42,093 nt of DNA. Source: Patescibacteria group bacterium (lineage in GTDB: Bacteria; Patescibacteriota; Patescibacteriia; JAHIZJ01). The stretch is from the NCBI GenBank assembly GCA_028714495.1, contig JAQTMH010000001.1, positions 137,721-179,813 on the forward strand, read 5' to 3'. Numbering within the stretch: the stretch's first letter is position 1; each line of letters opens with the position of its first letter. Both the position numbers and the translations under genes were made by a program. Shown one piece after another: positions 30,241 through 39,056 of this stretch. The notes under the pieces were generated by a model. That model did not search any database. It worked only from the letters and a program-made list of their open reading frames with translations, and was not told the DNA's origin.

Positions 30241-32301
30241 TTAATAAATTTTCTTTACACTGGTGCCGGTATAAAAATAGGCTAATATCTCCGTAAAGGT
30301 GCGTTCTTCCTCGGCCTGTTGTCGGGCTCCCAGGGCGCTTAAACCGACGCCGTGGCCGAGCATGGCCAGGCCGGCACTGGCTGGATCAGGGACTGAAATC
30401 AGCCAAGGATAGGGACCGCCAGACCAGACCTCTTCCCAAGCTCTGGTCCGACCGTCGCTGTGTGAAAAGTACGGGGTAACGACTATCTCATCGTTATACA
30501 CAACCATTGTCCCGGCTGTTTCGGCTACGTATTTACTGATATTTGGGGAACGTAATTCGAAATTGTAGCCGCGGTATACCTGATCATAGGTCGCGTCAAT
30601 TGTATAATTTTCTGTCACGTGCTTTGTCCCGGTATTAATGTGGTACTGGGCATAAGTTCTTTCAGCGATAATCAGAGCCTTGAGATATTCCGGCTGATCA
30701 TCATTCGAAGCTTCGGCCACGCCCCGAAGGTACTGTTCGAGCGGCAGCTCATTGATGACCCAGAGTTTTTGCGTGGCCGGGGCATAGTGAATTTCTATTT
30801 CTCCGCGAAACCGATTGTCGTTGAGCTGGGTATTCCACTCCGGCCGGTTGGAATAATTTTTCACTTCGAAAACCGCGGTTCTTTCCTGGGGGACAAACCG
30901 AACATAGCTTTCGCTGATCAATGTTTGAGTCGGAAATTGAAGAGTGTATTTTCCTTCAGCGTAAGTCGTCGCCACCACTTCGCCTGCCTGCAGATTGCCG
31001 ATCAGATTAGCCTTTCCATCAACCACCTTAAACGGCGCGTCAGCGGTTATTTGAACCGGCTCGCTGGCCGCGAAAAGGCCCACCCTGATCTCCGGCTCAT
31101 TCGGTTGTTCATCGACTATCGGCTTGGTAACAGTAATCGGCAGAACAAACCGACCGCCTTCAATCCAGGTTTTATTCTCAACCACTAGAGCGAAGCTTTC
31201 GGTATATTCACCGGGCTCGAGCGGCGCCTTTAAAGTAAAGCTGAAGCGGCCGATCCAATTTGGCGGCACCTCGGCCACTGCCAAACGGGTTGGCCGGTAA
31301 TAGAACTCCGTCCAGCTTTCGTGGATAAAAGGCGAGTGCCGGCCAGCCGGATCGGTCACATTGAGCGCTACATAATTCTGGCCGGTATTTGTCCAGGCGT
31401 TCGCGCCCGTATTTTTAAAATCAGCCCAAACTGAAAATATTTCGCCGGGCGAGACGCTTATTTTCTCGTGGCTTTGCCCGACCAATTCAGTTCGATAGGC
31501 CGGCGGCTGCAAAACAACCTTGATCGGCAAAGTAACATGACCACCCTGAATCCAAGTCAGATTTTCCGCCACCAGTCCAAAATTTTCCGTATACTGGCCG
31601 GCTTGCGCTGGAGCTTGCAGAGCGAATCGAAAAGTGCCGGTTTCTCCAGGTTTTACCACGGCTTCTTTCAGCCGAGCTGGCCGGTAATAATATTCTTTCC
31701 AGGTTGCGTGCTGAAAAGATGAGTGTCGGCCAGCCGGATCAGTGACATTAAAAGCTACAAAATGCTTACCATTATTAGTCCAGGTGGCGTTTCCGGTGTT
31801 TTTAAAGCGAACTTCGAAAGTAAAGGCCCGGCCAGCCAAAATGGTCATGTTCGGATAGTTTTGAGAAACCAGTTCGGCTTTATACTGGCTTGGCTGTTCT
31901 GTTTTTGGGTGAGCCAGGACTGATTCAGCAGCGCTATTTCGGTAAGTGCGGGCAGCTAAAACCCTGGCCACATTTTCTTCTATCGGAGCGGCGGCTAAAC
32001 TGTCTATCCCACTAGGCAAGGGCTGCCCCAGGTAATTACCCACGTATCCCTGGCTAATTGTTTCACGCACCAGGTTATTGCTAAATATGACCACCTGGTT
32101 ATCGGACGTGAAATAATTAGTTTGGATAAAATTCAGAAGTTGAGCGGCCGTTAATACCCCGATCATGAAAATGGTTAAGCGGAGGACTTTCTCGGCTACA
32201 GTTGAACCGGAGTTTTTCTTACTAAAAAAGGGACCCTTAGAATTATCTAAAATTCCCTTACTATAACAAGTATGCCAAATAGTGTTTTGTTTTTGTTTCA
32301 T
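30241..32301 (-). CDS. SpoIID/LytB-domain envelope protein with two NBR1-type Ig-like domains
   Basis: A 686-residue protein. Residues about 38-60 are one membrane helix. Residues about 155-265 and 270-395 are tandem Ig-like repeats of the 'next to BRCA1' type: each has FTFEVRFKNTGNATWTNNG / FSVWADFKNTGANAWTNTG, then VTDPAGRHS, YYRP and GQYTENFGLVAEN / GEYTESFALVVEN. A short beta region follows. Residues about 490-686 are the SpoIID domain: LPLEQYLRGVAEASNDDQPEYLKA (catalytic Glu region), ALIIAERTYAQYH, YFSHSDGRT, and GHGVGLSALGA at the end. SpoIID enzymes cleave glycan strands of peptidoglycan lacking stem peptides. It acts outside the membrane; the Ig-like pair probably positions it. No SD. 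Confidence 0.87.
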   Translation of the reverse strand: MKQKQNTIWHTCYSKGILDNSKGPFFSKKNSGSTVAEKVLRLTIFMIGVLTAAQLLNFIQTNYFTSDNQVVIFSNNLVRETISQGYVGNYLGQPLPSGIDSLAAAPIEENVARVLAARTYRNSAAESVLAHPKTEQPSQYKAELVSQNYPNMTILAGRAFTFEVRFKNTGNATWTNNGKHFVAFNVTDPAGRHSSFQHATWKEYYYRPARLKEAVVKPGETGTFRFALQAPAQAGQYTENFGLVAENLTWIQGGHVTLPIKVVLQPPAYRTELVGQSHEKISVSPGEIFSVWADFKNTGANAWTNTGQNYVALNVTDPAGRHSPFIHESWTEFYYRPTRLAVAEVPPNWIGRFSFTLKAPLEPGEYTESFALVVENKTWIEGGRFVLPITVTKPIVDEQPNEPEIRVGLFAASEPVQITADAPFKVVDGKANLIGNLQAGEVVATTYAEGKYTLQFPTQTLISESYVRFVPQERTAVFEVKNYSNRPEWNTQLNDNRFRGEIEIHYAPATQKLWVINELPLEQYLRGVAEASNDDQPEYLKALIIAERTYAQYHINTGTKHVTENYTIDATYDQVYRGYNFELRSPNISKYVAETAGTMVVYNDEIVVTPYFSHSDGRTRAWEEVWSGGPYPWLISVPDPASAGLAMLGHGVGLSALGARQQAEEERTFTEILAYFYTGTSVKKIY

Positions 32302-32333
32302 TTTTTGGTTTTTCTTTTTGTTTTACTGTTTTA

Positions 32334-32362
32334 ATCTTATCATATTTTTTGGTTTTTGTCAA
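32334..32362 (-). promoter_or_regulatory. Promoter of the SpoIID gene
   Basis: On the minus strand TTGACA (32362-32357), 17-bp spacer, TAAGAT (32339-32334); the leader is about 26 nt without an SD. Confidence 0.75.
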
Positions 32363-32470
32363 CGGTTGGAGCCTTTATTCCTCAGGGCAACTTACTTTTA
32401 TTTGATCAAACAAAACAATCAAAATACAAAAAAACACATTTTCATCATACGAAATGGGGCTATTTATCAG

Positions 32471-32491
32471 ATGAACAACTCTATTGTTCAT
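32471..32491. promoter_or_regulatory. 21-bp palindrome upstream of the polysaccharide operon
   Basis: ATGAACAA-CTCTA-TTGTTCAT, perfect 8-bp arms, ending 19 bp before the -35 box. The position and symmetry suit a regulator-binding site; a short hairpin is the alternative. Confidence 0.4.
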
Positions 32492-32510
32492 TGACCTGAC
32501 GAAGCTTGGT

Positions 32511-32539
32511 TTGCCAAAAGCGTTTGACGATGGTATGAT
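32511..32539 (+). promoter_or_regulatory. Promoter of the surface polysaccharide operon
   Basis: TTGCCA (32511-32516), 17-bp spacer ending TGG (extended -10), TATGAT (32534-32539). Confidence 0.7.
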
Positions 32540-32559
32540 TTTAAATGAAATAAACGTCC

Positions 32560-33981
32560 ATGAGCCTAACCCGGCAAATCGCCCACAATACTATTTTCCA
32601 GCTCGTCGGGAAAATTATCTCTACCTTTCTCGGAATTATTGTAATTGGGCTGCTGACGCGTTATCTTGGCGCTGAAAAATACGGATACTATTCTACCGTG
32701 ATAGCCTTCCTCCAAATTTTTGCCGTCTTGCTCGATCTGGGGCTCTATATCATCTTGATCAAAAAAATTTCCGAGCCAAACGCCCAGACTGATCATCTGG
32801 TCAATAATATTTTTACCCTGAGATTTTTTTCAGCCATTATCTTTCTGGGTTTAGCCCCGCTGGCTTCCCTGGCCTTCCCTTATCCGACAATCGTTAAAAT
32901 CGGCATTGCCCTAGCTTCGCTGTCCTATCTTTTTGTTTCGTTAAACCAGGTTTTAACCGGCTTGTTTCAGAAAAATTTAAAAATGAATAAAGTCGCCCTG
33001 GCTGAAGTTCTGGGTCGAATCGTACTGCTTGGAGCGACGGCTTTGGTGCTTTTTTTCAAACTTGGGCTGCTGTCAGTGCTGGTGGCTGTGATTCTGGGAA
33101 GTTTTGTCAATTTTCTTTATGTCTTTATGGCGGCCCGGCGTTTTGTCAAAATCCGCTTTGTCTTTCATATGCCAACCTGGCGGAATATTCTAGCCGAAGC
33201 CTGGCCGATTGGCCTTTCCGTGGCCTTTAATCTGATCTATTTCAAAGGCGATACGGTCATCCTTTCGCTGTACCAGCCAGCCGCGGATGTCGGTATTTAT
33301 GGAGCGACTTATAAGGTTTTGGAGATACTGATTACTCTGCCGGCCATGTTTGCCGGCCTGGTTATGCCCTTATTAACCACGGCCTTTGCTCTGGGTGACA
33401 CGCTTCGCTTTCAAAAGCTCATTCAAAGAAGCGTCAACTTCCTTATCTTAATGTCTCTACCGCTGATTGTGGGCGTTCAATTCGTGGCCAAGCCCCTGAT
33501 GCTTCTAATCGCCGGCAATGAGTTTGCCGCCGCCGGCAATGTTTTAAGAATACTGGTGGTGGCCACCGGAATTATTTTTGTCGGAAGCCTTTTTGGAAAC
33601 GCCGTCGTTTCAGTTAATAAGCAAAAGTCGATGATCTGGGTCTATTTCTTGGTCGCCGCCATTTCGTTAACCGGCTATTTAATTCTGATTCCGCGATACA
33701 GTTATTATGGAGCGGCCGCCATCACCGTTTTATCAGAATTCCTGATCATGCTGGGAAGCGCCTTGATGGTTCGCCAGGCCATACGCTTCCGTTTCGAACT
33801 TACCGGACCGATTCGAATTCTCCTGGCCACTCTAGCCATGGCTTCCTGCCTCTGGTTATTCAGAGAATTCCACTGGCTGGTGCTCATCCTAGTCGGATTT
33901 ATCAGCTACTCTTTGTTCCTGGTGCTTTTCAAGGGAATAAGCAGGGCTGAGATAAAAGAAATTTTGAGTTTGCGCGGATGA
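32560..33981 (+). CDS. Polysaccharide flippase (Wzx/MATE-like)
   Basis: A 473-residue protein with about 12-14 membrane helices along its length. The N-terminus (RQIAHNTIFQLVGKIISTFLGIIVIGLLTRYLGAEKYGYYS) is the typical start of the polysaccharide_synt family: amphipathic helix, then a long helix ending in RYLG...YG. It moves lipid-linked oligosaccharide units across the membrane. No SD, leader about 14 nt. Its stop overlaps the start of the glycosyltransferase (ATGA), making it the first of four co-transcribed genes for a surface polysaccharide or glycosylation system. Confidence 0.9.
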   Translation: MSLTRQIAHNTIFQLVGKIISTFLGIIVIGLLTRYLGAEKYGYYSTVIAFLQIFAVLLDLGLYIILIKKISEPNAQTDHLVNNIFTLRFFSAIIFLGLAPLASLAFPYPTIVKIGIALASLSYLFVSLNQVLTGLFQKNLKMNKVALAEVLGRIVLLGATALVLFFKLGLLSVLVAVILGSFVNFLYVFMAARRFVKIRFVFHMPTWRNILAEAWPIGLSVAFNLIYFKGDTVILSLYQPAADVGIYGATYKVLEILITLPAMFAGLVMPLLTTAFALGDTLRFQKLIQRSVNFLILMSLPLIVGVQFVAKPLMLLIAGNEFAAAGNVLRILVVATGIIFVGSLFGNAVVSVNKQKSMIWVYFLVAAISLTGYLILIPRYSYYGAAAITVLSEFLIMLGSALMVRQAIRFRFELTGPIRILLATLAMASCLWLFREFHWLVLILVGFISYSLFLVLFKGISRAEIKEILSLRG

Positions 33982-35105
33982 AAAAAATCCTGATTTTAAA
34001 ATTTCCCTACCGATCAAGCTTCGGCGGCGGCGAAAGCCACACCCTGACGCTGGTGGAAGAATTATCCAAAATGGGATATCAATTCCGGCTGATTTCCTCA
34101 TGCCGCGTGCTCCTCGCCGAGTTCAAAAAACGCGACTGGCCAGCCAAGAAAATCTGGGCTTTGCCCGAACCGGTCGCCAAATGGTCGCTGCTCGTATTTC
34201 CTTTTTTAGCCATACCTATGTTTCTGTATCTTTCTCTGATTCTTTTAATCCAGAGGTTCAGAGGCGTGCGGGCAATCTACTGCCTGTCTTTGACGGAAAA
34301 AATACTGGCCACGTTGCCGGCTCGACTTTTTGGCCTGAAAGTTTTCTGGATGGAACACGTGGGCTTCCGGCGCTGGCTGACTTTAAACCCGCTTCGTATT
34401 TTTTACCGACTTTTTTCCAGGCTGGCCACCGTGGTTGTAATCTCCCAGGCGCTACAGCAGCAACTCCGCTGGCTGGGATTGAAGGAAAAAAATATCAAGG
34501 TGATTTACAATGGTTTTGACTTTTTACGCTTCCAGAAATTGAGGCTGGCCGAACGAATCCAGGATGAGAATCACTTCATCGTCGGCACAGTCTGCCGCTT
34601 GGAAAAGGAAAAGGGATTGGAATTTCTGCTGCTGGCCGCTCAAAAAGCCAAAACCATAATCCCAAATCTGAAGCTGATCATCGTGGGCGACGGCCGGGAG
34701 CGAAAACGCCTCGAGTGGCTGGCCCGCAATCTTGAAATAACCAATTGGACACAGTTTGTCGGCTGGCAGAAAGACGCGGCCCAATGGATTAAGGATTTCG
34801 ATATCTTCGTTCTGCCGTCGGTTGGCCGGGAATCGTTCGGCAATGTCCTGGTCGAAGCCCTGGCGCTAGAGCGGCCGATAATTACTTCCGCCCTCGAGGG
34901 CACTCCGGAAATTGTCCAATCAATGCAAACCGGGATCCTGGTCGAACCGGGAAAATCGGAAGAATTGGCCCAGGCGATAATCTATCTGGCGCAAAACCCG
35001 GCCCTGGCCAGGCAACTGGCCGAAAACGGCCGCGTCTTTGTGGAAAAAAACTTTCCCAAGGAAAAAATGATCCACGATTTCTTTCAACTTTTTGCCACTA
35101 TCTAG
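33978..35105 (+). CDS. Glycosyltransferase, family 4 (GT-B fold)
   Basis: A 375-residue protein. The N-terminal domain begins with KILILKFPYRSSFGGGESHTLTLVEEL, the usual first strand and Gly-rich loop. A hydrophobic patch at 68-90 suggests membrane association. The C-terminal domain carries the family 4 blocks FIVGTVCRLEKEKGLEFLLLAA, LIIVGDGRERKRLE, FVLPSVGRESFGNVLVEALALERPII (the E-x7-E region) and EGTPEIV. It transfers a sugar from a nucleotide donor to a lipid-linked glycan at the cytoplasmic face. Overlaps the flippase by 4 nt; the next gene starts directly after its stop. Confidence 0.92.
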   Translation: MKKILILKFPYRSSFGGGESHTLTLVEELSKMGYQFRLISSCRVLLAEFKKRDWPAKKIWALPEPVAKWSLLVFPFLAIPMFLYLSLILLIQRFRGVRAIYCLSLTEKILATLPARLFGLKVFWMEHVGFRRWLTLNPLRIFYRLFSRLATVVVISQALQQQLRWLGLKEKNIKVIYNGFDFLRFQKLRLAERIQDENHFIVGTVCRLEKEKGLEFLLLAAQKAKTIIPNLKLIIVGDGRERKRLEWLARNLEITNWTQFVGWQKDAAQWIKDFDIFVLPSVGRESFGNVLVEALALERPIITSALEGTPEIVQSMQTGILVEPGKSEELAQAIIYLAQNPALARQLAENGRVFVEKNFPKEKMIHDFFQLFATI

Positions 35106-36536
35106 ATGGATTTGATTCTCAAACAACTGAATCGCAAAACCCTGGTCTGGCTCAGCCTATTGTTCTTGATATTGGCTGTCGGCCTGGGCTTTTTTACCAG
35201 CCGGTTTGATTTGGTAATGGTCCTGGGCTTGCTTGTTACCGTTATAATTTTCCTCGTGGTTTACCGCTCGCCGTTTTTTGGTTTGCTGGCTGTCACTTTC
35301 TTTTTGCCGTTTGAACGGATCGGCTCATACGACATATCCAGCATAACCATCAGGGCCAGCCAGCTTGTCACCTTGGTCTTGATTATAGCTTGGCTGATAA
35401 AGGGGATCATCAACCGCGATTTGAAATTTACGAAAAATCCCCTGCTTTGGCCTTCGCTCGCCTTTCTCTCAGTCAATCTCATGGCCATCACCAACGCGCT
35501 TAACCTCGAACGATCAATCCTGGTTCTCGCTTTTACTATCTTTACCATGGCCTTTGGCTATATTATCCCGCAAATAGTCACCGACGAAAAAAAACTGAGG
35601 AAATTGATCTCCATATTATTGGTAACGACATCGCTTGTCTGTCTTTTCGGCCTCTGGCAATTTTTCGGCGACATGATCGGCCTGCCCGCAACTTTGACTG
35701 GTCTGCGCGAACATTACACCAAGAGTGTTTTCGGCTTCCCGCGAATTCAATCCACCGCTCTTGAGCCTCTCTATTTTGCCAATTTTCTGCTCTTGCCCCT
35801 GGCCCTGGTCTACGCTTTTTTAGTCAGCCGTTCAAGCAGCCTGAAACTTGTCCGCCTCATGCCTCTTTTTATCCTCATTGGTTTAAACATGGTCTTGACC
35901 GTGTCGCGCGGCGGCTATCTCGGCACTTTGGTAATCATCTTAGCTTTAAGCCTTTTCTACTTTAAAAAAGTCTTTCGTTGGAAATTTATTGTTCCCGTGG
36001 TCATCGGCCTGGTCGTGGTCGGATTTCTTGCTGCCTGGGCTCTGGGTTTCGGCGATATTTTCCAATTGAACGTTGACACCTTTGTCACTCACGTAAGCGA
36101 AGCCTTTTCCGGACCAGCCTATTTCGAGCGGATTGAAACCTTTGAGTGGGCTAAGCAGGCCTGGCTGGATTCGCCCTGGATCGGCATCGGTCCAGGCCAA
36201 TACGGCCCTTATGTCGCGGCCCACCCCTTCCTGGAACCGACCGAAGGCTGGAAAATCGTCAATAACGAATTCATCGAGCTCCTGGCCGAAACCGGAATTC
36301 TGGGCCTGGCCGCCTTTTTGCTGATTTTAATACTCCTGGTTGTCCGCTCGATTAAAGCCTTGGTCCGCGCTTCGAATTCCTATTTGAAAGCCGTAATGGC
36401 CGCGCTCCTGGCTGCCTTGTTCGGCGTGATCGCCCAATACCAGACCTTTTCCATCCTCTATATCATGCACGTCTGGTTTTTAATCGGCCTGATCCTGGCC
36501 GTGCAAAATCTAATTCTTGTCCCCAGAAAACCATGA
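35106..36536 (+). CDS. O-antigen ligase/polymerase-type membrane protein, first copy
   Basis: A 476-residue protein with about 11-12 membrane helices. Between helices near residues 335-400 is the large outer loop typical of the Wzy_C (O-antigen ligase) family: FERIETFEWAKQAWLDSPWIGIGPGQYG...NNEFIELLAETGILGL, including the H/N-x-x-x-E-L...G..G motif in the form NNEFIELLAETG. It polymerises glycan units or transfers a finished glycan to an acceptor outside the membrane. The ATG follows the upstream stop without a gap. Its stop overlaps the next gene (ATGA). Confidence 0.87.
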   Translation: MDLILKQLNRKTLVWLSLLFLILAVGLGFFTSRFDLVMVLGLLVTVIIFLVVYRSPFFGLLAVTFFLPFERIGSYDISSITIRASQLVTLVLIIAWLIKGIINRDLKFTKNPLLWPSLAFLSVNLMAITNALNLERSILVLAFTIFTMAFGYIIPQIVTDEKKLRKLISILLVTTSLVCLFGLWQFFGDMIGLPATLTGLREHYTKSVFGFPRIQSTALEPLYFANFLLLPLALVYAFLVSRSSSLKLVRLMPLFILIGLNMVLTVSRGGYLGTLVIILALSLFYFKKVFRWKFIVPVVIGLVVVGFLAAWALGFGDIFQLNVDTFVTHVSEAFSGPAYFERIETFEWAKQAWLDSPWIGIGPGQYGPYVAAHPFLEPTEGWKIVNNEFIELLAETGILGLAAFLLILILLVVRSIKALVRASNSYLKAVMAALLAALFGVIAQYQTFSILYIMHVWFLIGLILAVQNLILVPRKP

Positions 36537-37813
36537 TTTGGTATATTTTATCCCTTTGCCTTTTCTTTCTGCTCGCCTTGCTGAAAACTAAAATGGCGGC
36601 CTATTTGCTGGCCCTGCTACTGCCCACCTACCTCCTTCGTTTTTCCATCGCCGGATATCCCACAACAATTCTCGAAGGAATGATTCTGGTTTTAGTCGGA
36701 GTATTTCTGGTAAAAAGCCTGGCCCTGGGAAATTTTCGGAAAATCAAAATACCCTGGAAATGGCTTTTGCTTCTTTTGCTGGCCGCGGCCACTACCTCAA
36801 TCTTCGTTTCTTCTGAAACCCGCTCAGCCCTCGGCCTCTGGAAAGCCTATTTTATCGAACCGATCCTGCTTTTCATCGTCTTGGTAAATCTCTTGGAGAC
36901 ACCCCGAGACCGTCGCCGGCTGGTTTATAGCCTGGGGCTTTCGGCAATAATTATTTCGTTGGTCAGCCTGGCTCAATATTTCGGATTTTTATCCAGTCCC
37001 GAACCCTGGATAAAAGAAACACCCAAGCGGGTTACTTCGGTCTTCGATTATCCGAACGCGGTCGGGCTGTTCCTGACCCCGATCATCGGGCTGTTCCTCG
37101 GCTTCCTGACTCTGCGCAACCATAAATTCAATCATCTTTTTTCAGCCCTGGTCATTGTCACCGGTCTGGCCGCCCTCTTCTTTTCCTACACCCGGGGCGC
37201 CGCCCTGGGCTTGGCCGCGGCTTTGGTTTTTCTGGCTTTCTTCAGCCAGAGGAAAAATTGGGTTTGGCTGGCGCTTGTCCTATTCGCCGCCACCCTGATA
37301 ATTCTGCCAGCTGGCCGTCATTTGGTCAGCTCGGTTTTAACTGTCTCTGATGTTTCAACCGATGTCCGAGTGGTTTTGTGGCAAGGCACCTGGAATCTTT
37401 TGAAAGCCCATCCGATTTTAGGCGCTGGTTTGGCTGGTTTTCCCGCGCTTTATGACCAGTACCGCCTGATTAAACATACCGAGCTGGTGCTCTATCCCCA
37501 CAATATCTTCCTGAATTTCTGGGTGGAAATCGGTCTGGCCGGTCTAATCGCAATTTTAATTATTCTAGCCGCGTATTATTGGACTGGTTTTCGCAACCGA
37601 GCCAGGAATATAAATCCGGTCTTATCAATCGGCCTGCTTTCAGCCATGACTGCTTTAATCGTCTATGGCCTGGTCGAAGCTCCCTATTTCAAAAACGACC
37701 TCGCCACCCAATTCTGGATCCTCTGCGCTTTGCTGGTCGGCGCAAAAGCCAACCGACTGGAAAATACCGTCAGCCCCGAGACCGCGGCCAGGCTGAAGAA
37801 GTCGAGGGTGTAA
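36533..37813 (+). CDS. O-antigen ligase/polymerase-type membrane protein, second copy
   Basis: A 426-residue protein with about 11-12 membrane helices. The outer loop has VRVVLWQGTWNLLKAHPILGAGLAGFPALYDQYR and the family motif PHNIFLNFWVEIGLAGL (H-N-x6-E-x-G). It is clearly related to the gene before it but not a recent duplicate. A common division of work is that one copy polymerises and the other ligates to lipid or protein; which does which cannot be told. Last gene of the operon. Its 3' end carries a short repeat found again at 38930. Confidence 0.87.
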   Translation: MIWYILSLCLFFLLALLKTKMAAYLLALLLPTYLLRFSIAGYPTTILEGMILVLVGVFLVKSLALGNFRKIKIPWKWLLLLLLAAATTSIFVSSETRSALGLWKAYFIEPILLFIVLVNLLETPRDRRRLVYSLGLSAIIISLVSLAQYFGFLSSPEPWIKETPKRVTSVFDYPNAVGLFLTPIIGLFLGFLTLRNHKFNHLFSALVIVTGLAALFFSYTRGAALGLAAALVFLAFFSQRKNWVWLALVLFAATLIILPAGRHLVSSVLTVSDVSTDVRVVLWQGTWNLLKAHPILGAGLAGFPALYDQYRLIKHTELVLYPHNIFLNFWVEIGLAGLIAILIILAAYYWTGFRNRARNINPVLSIGLLSAMTALIVYGLVEAPYFKNDLATQFWILCALLVGAKANRLENTVSPETAARLKKSRV

Positions 37814-37821
37814 GGTTGAAA
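37791..37821 (+). repeat. Short repeat spanning the end of the ligase gene
   Basis: GGCTGAAGAAGTCGAGGGTG plus following TAAGGTTGAA; recurs with few changes at 38930-38959. Confidence 0.5.
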
Positions 37822-37837
37822 TAATGGTAAGCCGATA

Positions 37838-37864
37838 AAAAAAGAGAGCCGGTTAAGCTCTCTA
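37838..37864 (-). terminator. Minus-strand terminator of the zinc-ribbon gene
   Basis: On the minus strand AGAGAGC / GCTCTCT around TTAACCG, then T-run. Confidence 0.8.
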
Positions 37865-37886
37865 GCCAAGGAACGATCTCGCGGCC

Positions 37887-38075
37887 CTACCCCTGCGGCC
37901 GGGTCCCAAGCGCCTCTTCACGAGACAAGCCGCAGCCAATACACTCGAGAAAGCCCGGCATGATCTCTTCTCCGCAGTTATGGCAGGTGGGCACGGCCTC
38001 CATCTTGCCCCCGCAGGTCGAACAGGTTTCCGCGTCTTCCTCTGAAGCAAGCCTGCATTTCGAACAATAAGTCAT
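37887..38075 (-). CDS. Double zinc-ribbon small protein
   Basis: A 62-residue protein with four CxxC knuckles: CSKC (residue 4), CSTC (18), CHNC (31) and CIGC (45), i.e. two zinc-ribbon units. ATG 38075 has an SD (GGGAGGGG). No other domain; the end is EEALGTRPQG. Such proteins bind one zinc per ribbon and usually contact nucleic acid or a partner protein; the partner is unknown. Own promoter and terminator, SD class. Confidence 0.8.
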   Translation of the reverse strand: MTYCSKCRLASEEDAETCSTCGGKMEAVPTCHNCGEEIMPGFLECIGCGLSREEALGTRPQG

Positions 38076-38135
38076 GTCAGTCCCCTCCCTGGTATCAGCT
38101 GACCCGAGTATCAGCCCATGACTAAACGACTTAAC

Positions 38136-38164
38136 ATAATATATGAATTATCCAAATTTGTCAA
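38136..38164 (-). promoter_or_regulatory. Promoter of the zinc-ribbon gene
   Basis: On the minus strand TTGACA (38164-38159), 17-bp spacer, TATTAT (38141-38136). Confidence 0.75.
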
Positions 38165-38254
38165 GCATTTGGCAATTATTATCCTCCGCGCTCGTGCCTG
38201 AGATATTGAGAGGTTAAGGGAGTATACGATAAAGTAACTACACCGAAACCAGCC

Positions 38255-38914
38255 ATGACACGAACGCTCACAAATATTATGAACAATCTCCCACATATTA
38301 AAAAACCTGGCCTAGCCATCGATATCGATGAGACGCTTTCCTGGACCATCGGCTATTGGGTCGCAAAGATGCAGGAGAAATTCGGCAATCCTGAAAACCT
38401 TACAATCAAGGAAATAATCGAGAAGTACCGCTATACCCAGAACGTCCCCTACTGGCAGTCGGACGAAGCCAAACAATGGATCCAGGACAAAATCCATTCC
38501 GACGATCTGCAAAAGGAACTGCCGCTGATCGAGGGCGCCAACGCGTATCTGAACAAGATTAACGAAATAATTCCCATCGCAGCCTATATTACCGTCCGAC
38601 CGGAAAAGGTAATAAACGGCACCCAGGACTGGCTTGATAAACACGGTTTTCCAAAAGCTCCAATCATCTGCAAACCAATGGAAGTCAGCCATCAAAATGG
38701 CAATCAATGGAAAGCCGAAGTCCTGCAAAAACTCTATCCTGACATCCTAGGAATGATCGACGACAACGCCAAATTGCTAGAATATTTGGCTGAGGATTAC
38801 AAAGGAATTATCTTTTTATACGATCATACAAATATCGATAGCAAATTCAATGTCATCGCCTGTAAAAACTGGTTAAATGTTTATGTGGAGATGAAGAAAT
38901 ATTTTAAAAAATAG
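38255..38914 (+). CDS. HAD-superfamily phosphatase (5'-nucleotidase-like)
   Basis: A 219-residue protein. Motif I is AIDIDETLS with the nucleophile Asp23 and general acid Asp25. Motif II is the Thr in AAYITVRP. A Lys (EVSHQNGNQWKAE) precedes motif III, GMIDDNAKLLEYL. A helical cap lies between motif I and II (residues 35-90). The arrangement fits small nucleotidase-type HAD enzymes (NT5C-like) that remove phosphate from nucleotides; the substrate is not certain. An alternative start is ATG 38279. No SD. Followed by a bidirectional terminator hairpin. Confidence 0.8.
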   Translation: MTRTLTNIMNNLPHIKKPGLAIDIDETLSWTIGYWVAKMQEKFGNPENLTIKEIIEKYRYTQNVPYWQSDEAKQWIQDKIHSDDLQKELPLIEGANAYLNKINEIIPIAAYITVRPEKVINGTQDWLDKHGFPKAPIICKPMEVSHQNGNQWKAEVLQKLYPDILGMIDDNAKLLEYLAEDYKGIIFLYDHTNIDSKFNVIACKNWLNVYVEMKKYFKK

Positions 38915-38929
38915 TTTTCCGCGGCGAGT

Positions 38930-38959
38930 GGCTGAAGAAGTTGAGGGGGTAGGTTAAGA
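38930..38959 (+). repeat. Short repeat, second copy
   Basis: GGCTGAAGAAGTTGAGGGGG plus following TAGGTTAAGAA, matching 37791-37821; here it is intergenic. Confidence 0.5.
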
Positions 38960-38960
38960 A

Positions 38961-38997
38961 AAAAATATCTCTCGACTTCGTTCGAGAAATATTTTTT
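38961..38997. terminator. Bidirectional terminator hairpin
   Basis: AAAAAATAT-C-TCTCGA-ACTTCG-TTCGAGA-ATATTTTTT type stem with A and T tails on both sides. Confidence 0.7.
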
Positions 38998-39005
38998 ATT
39001 AAATT

Positions 39006-39034
39006 AAAAAGACCCTTATTTATACTCCTTGGGT
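39006..39034 (-). terminator. Minus-strand terminator of the 39057 gene
   Basis: On the minus strand AGACCC / GGGTCT then TTTTAAT. Confidence 0.65.
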
Positions 39035-39056
39035 CTCGATAGGAGTGAACCGGCCT

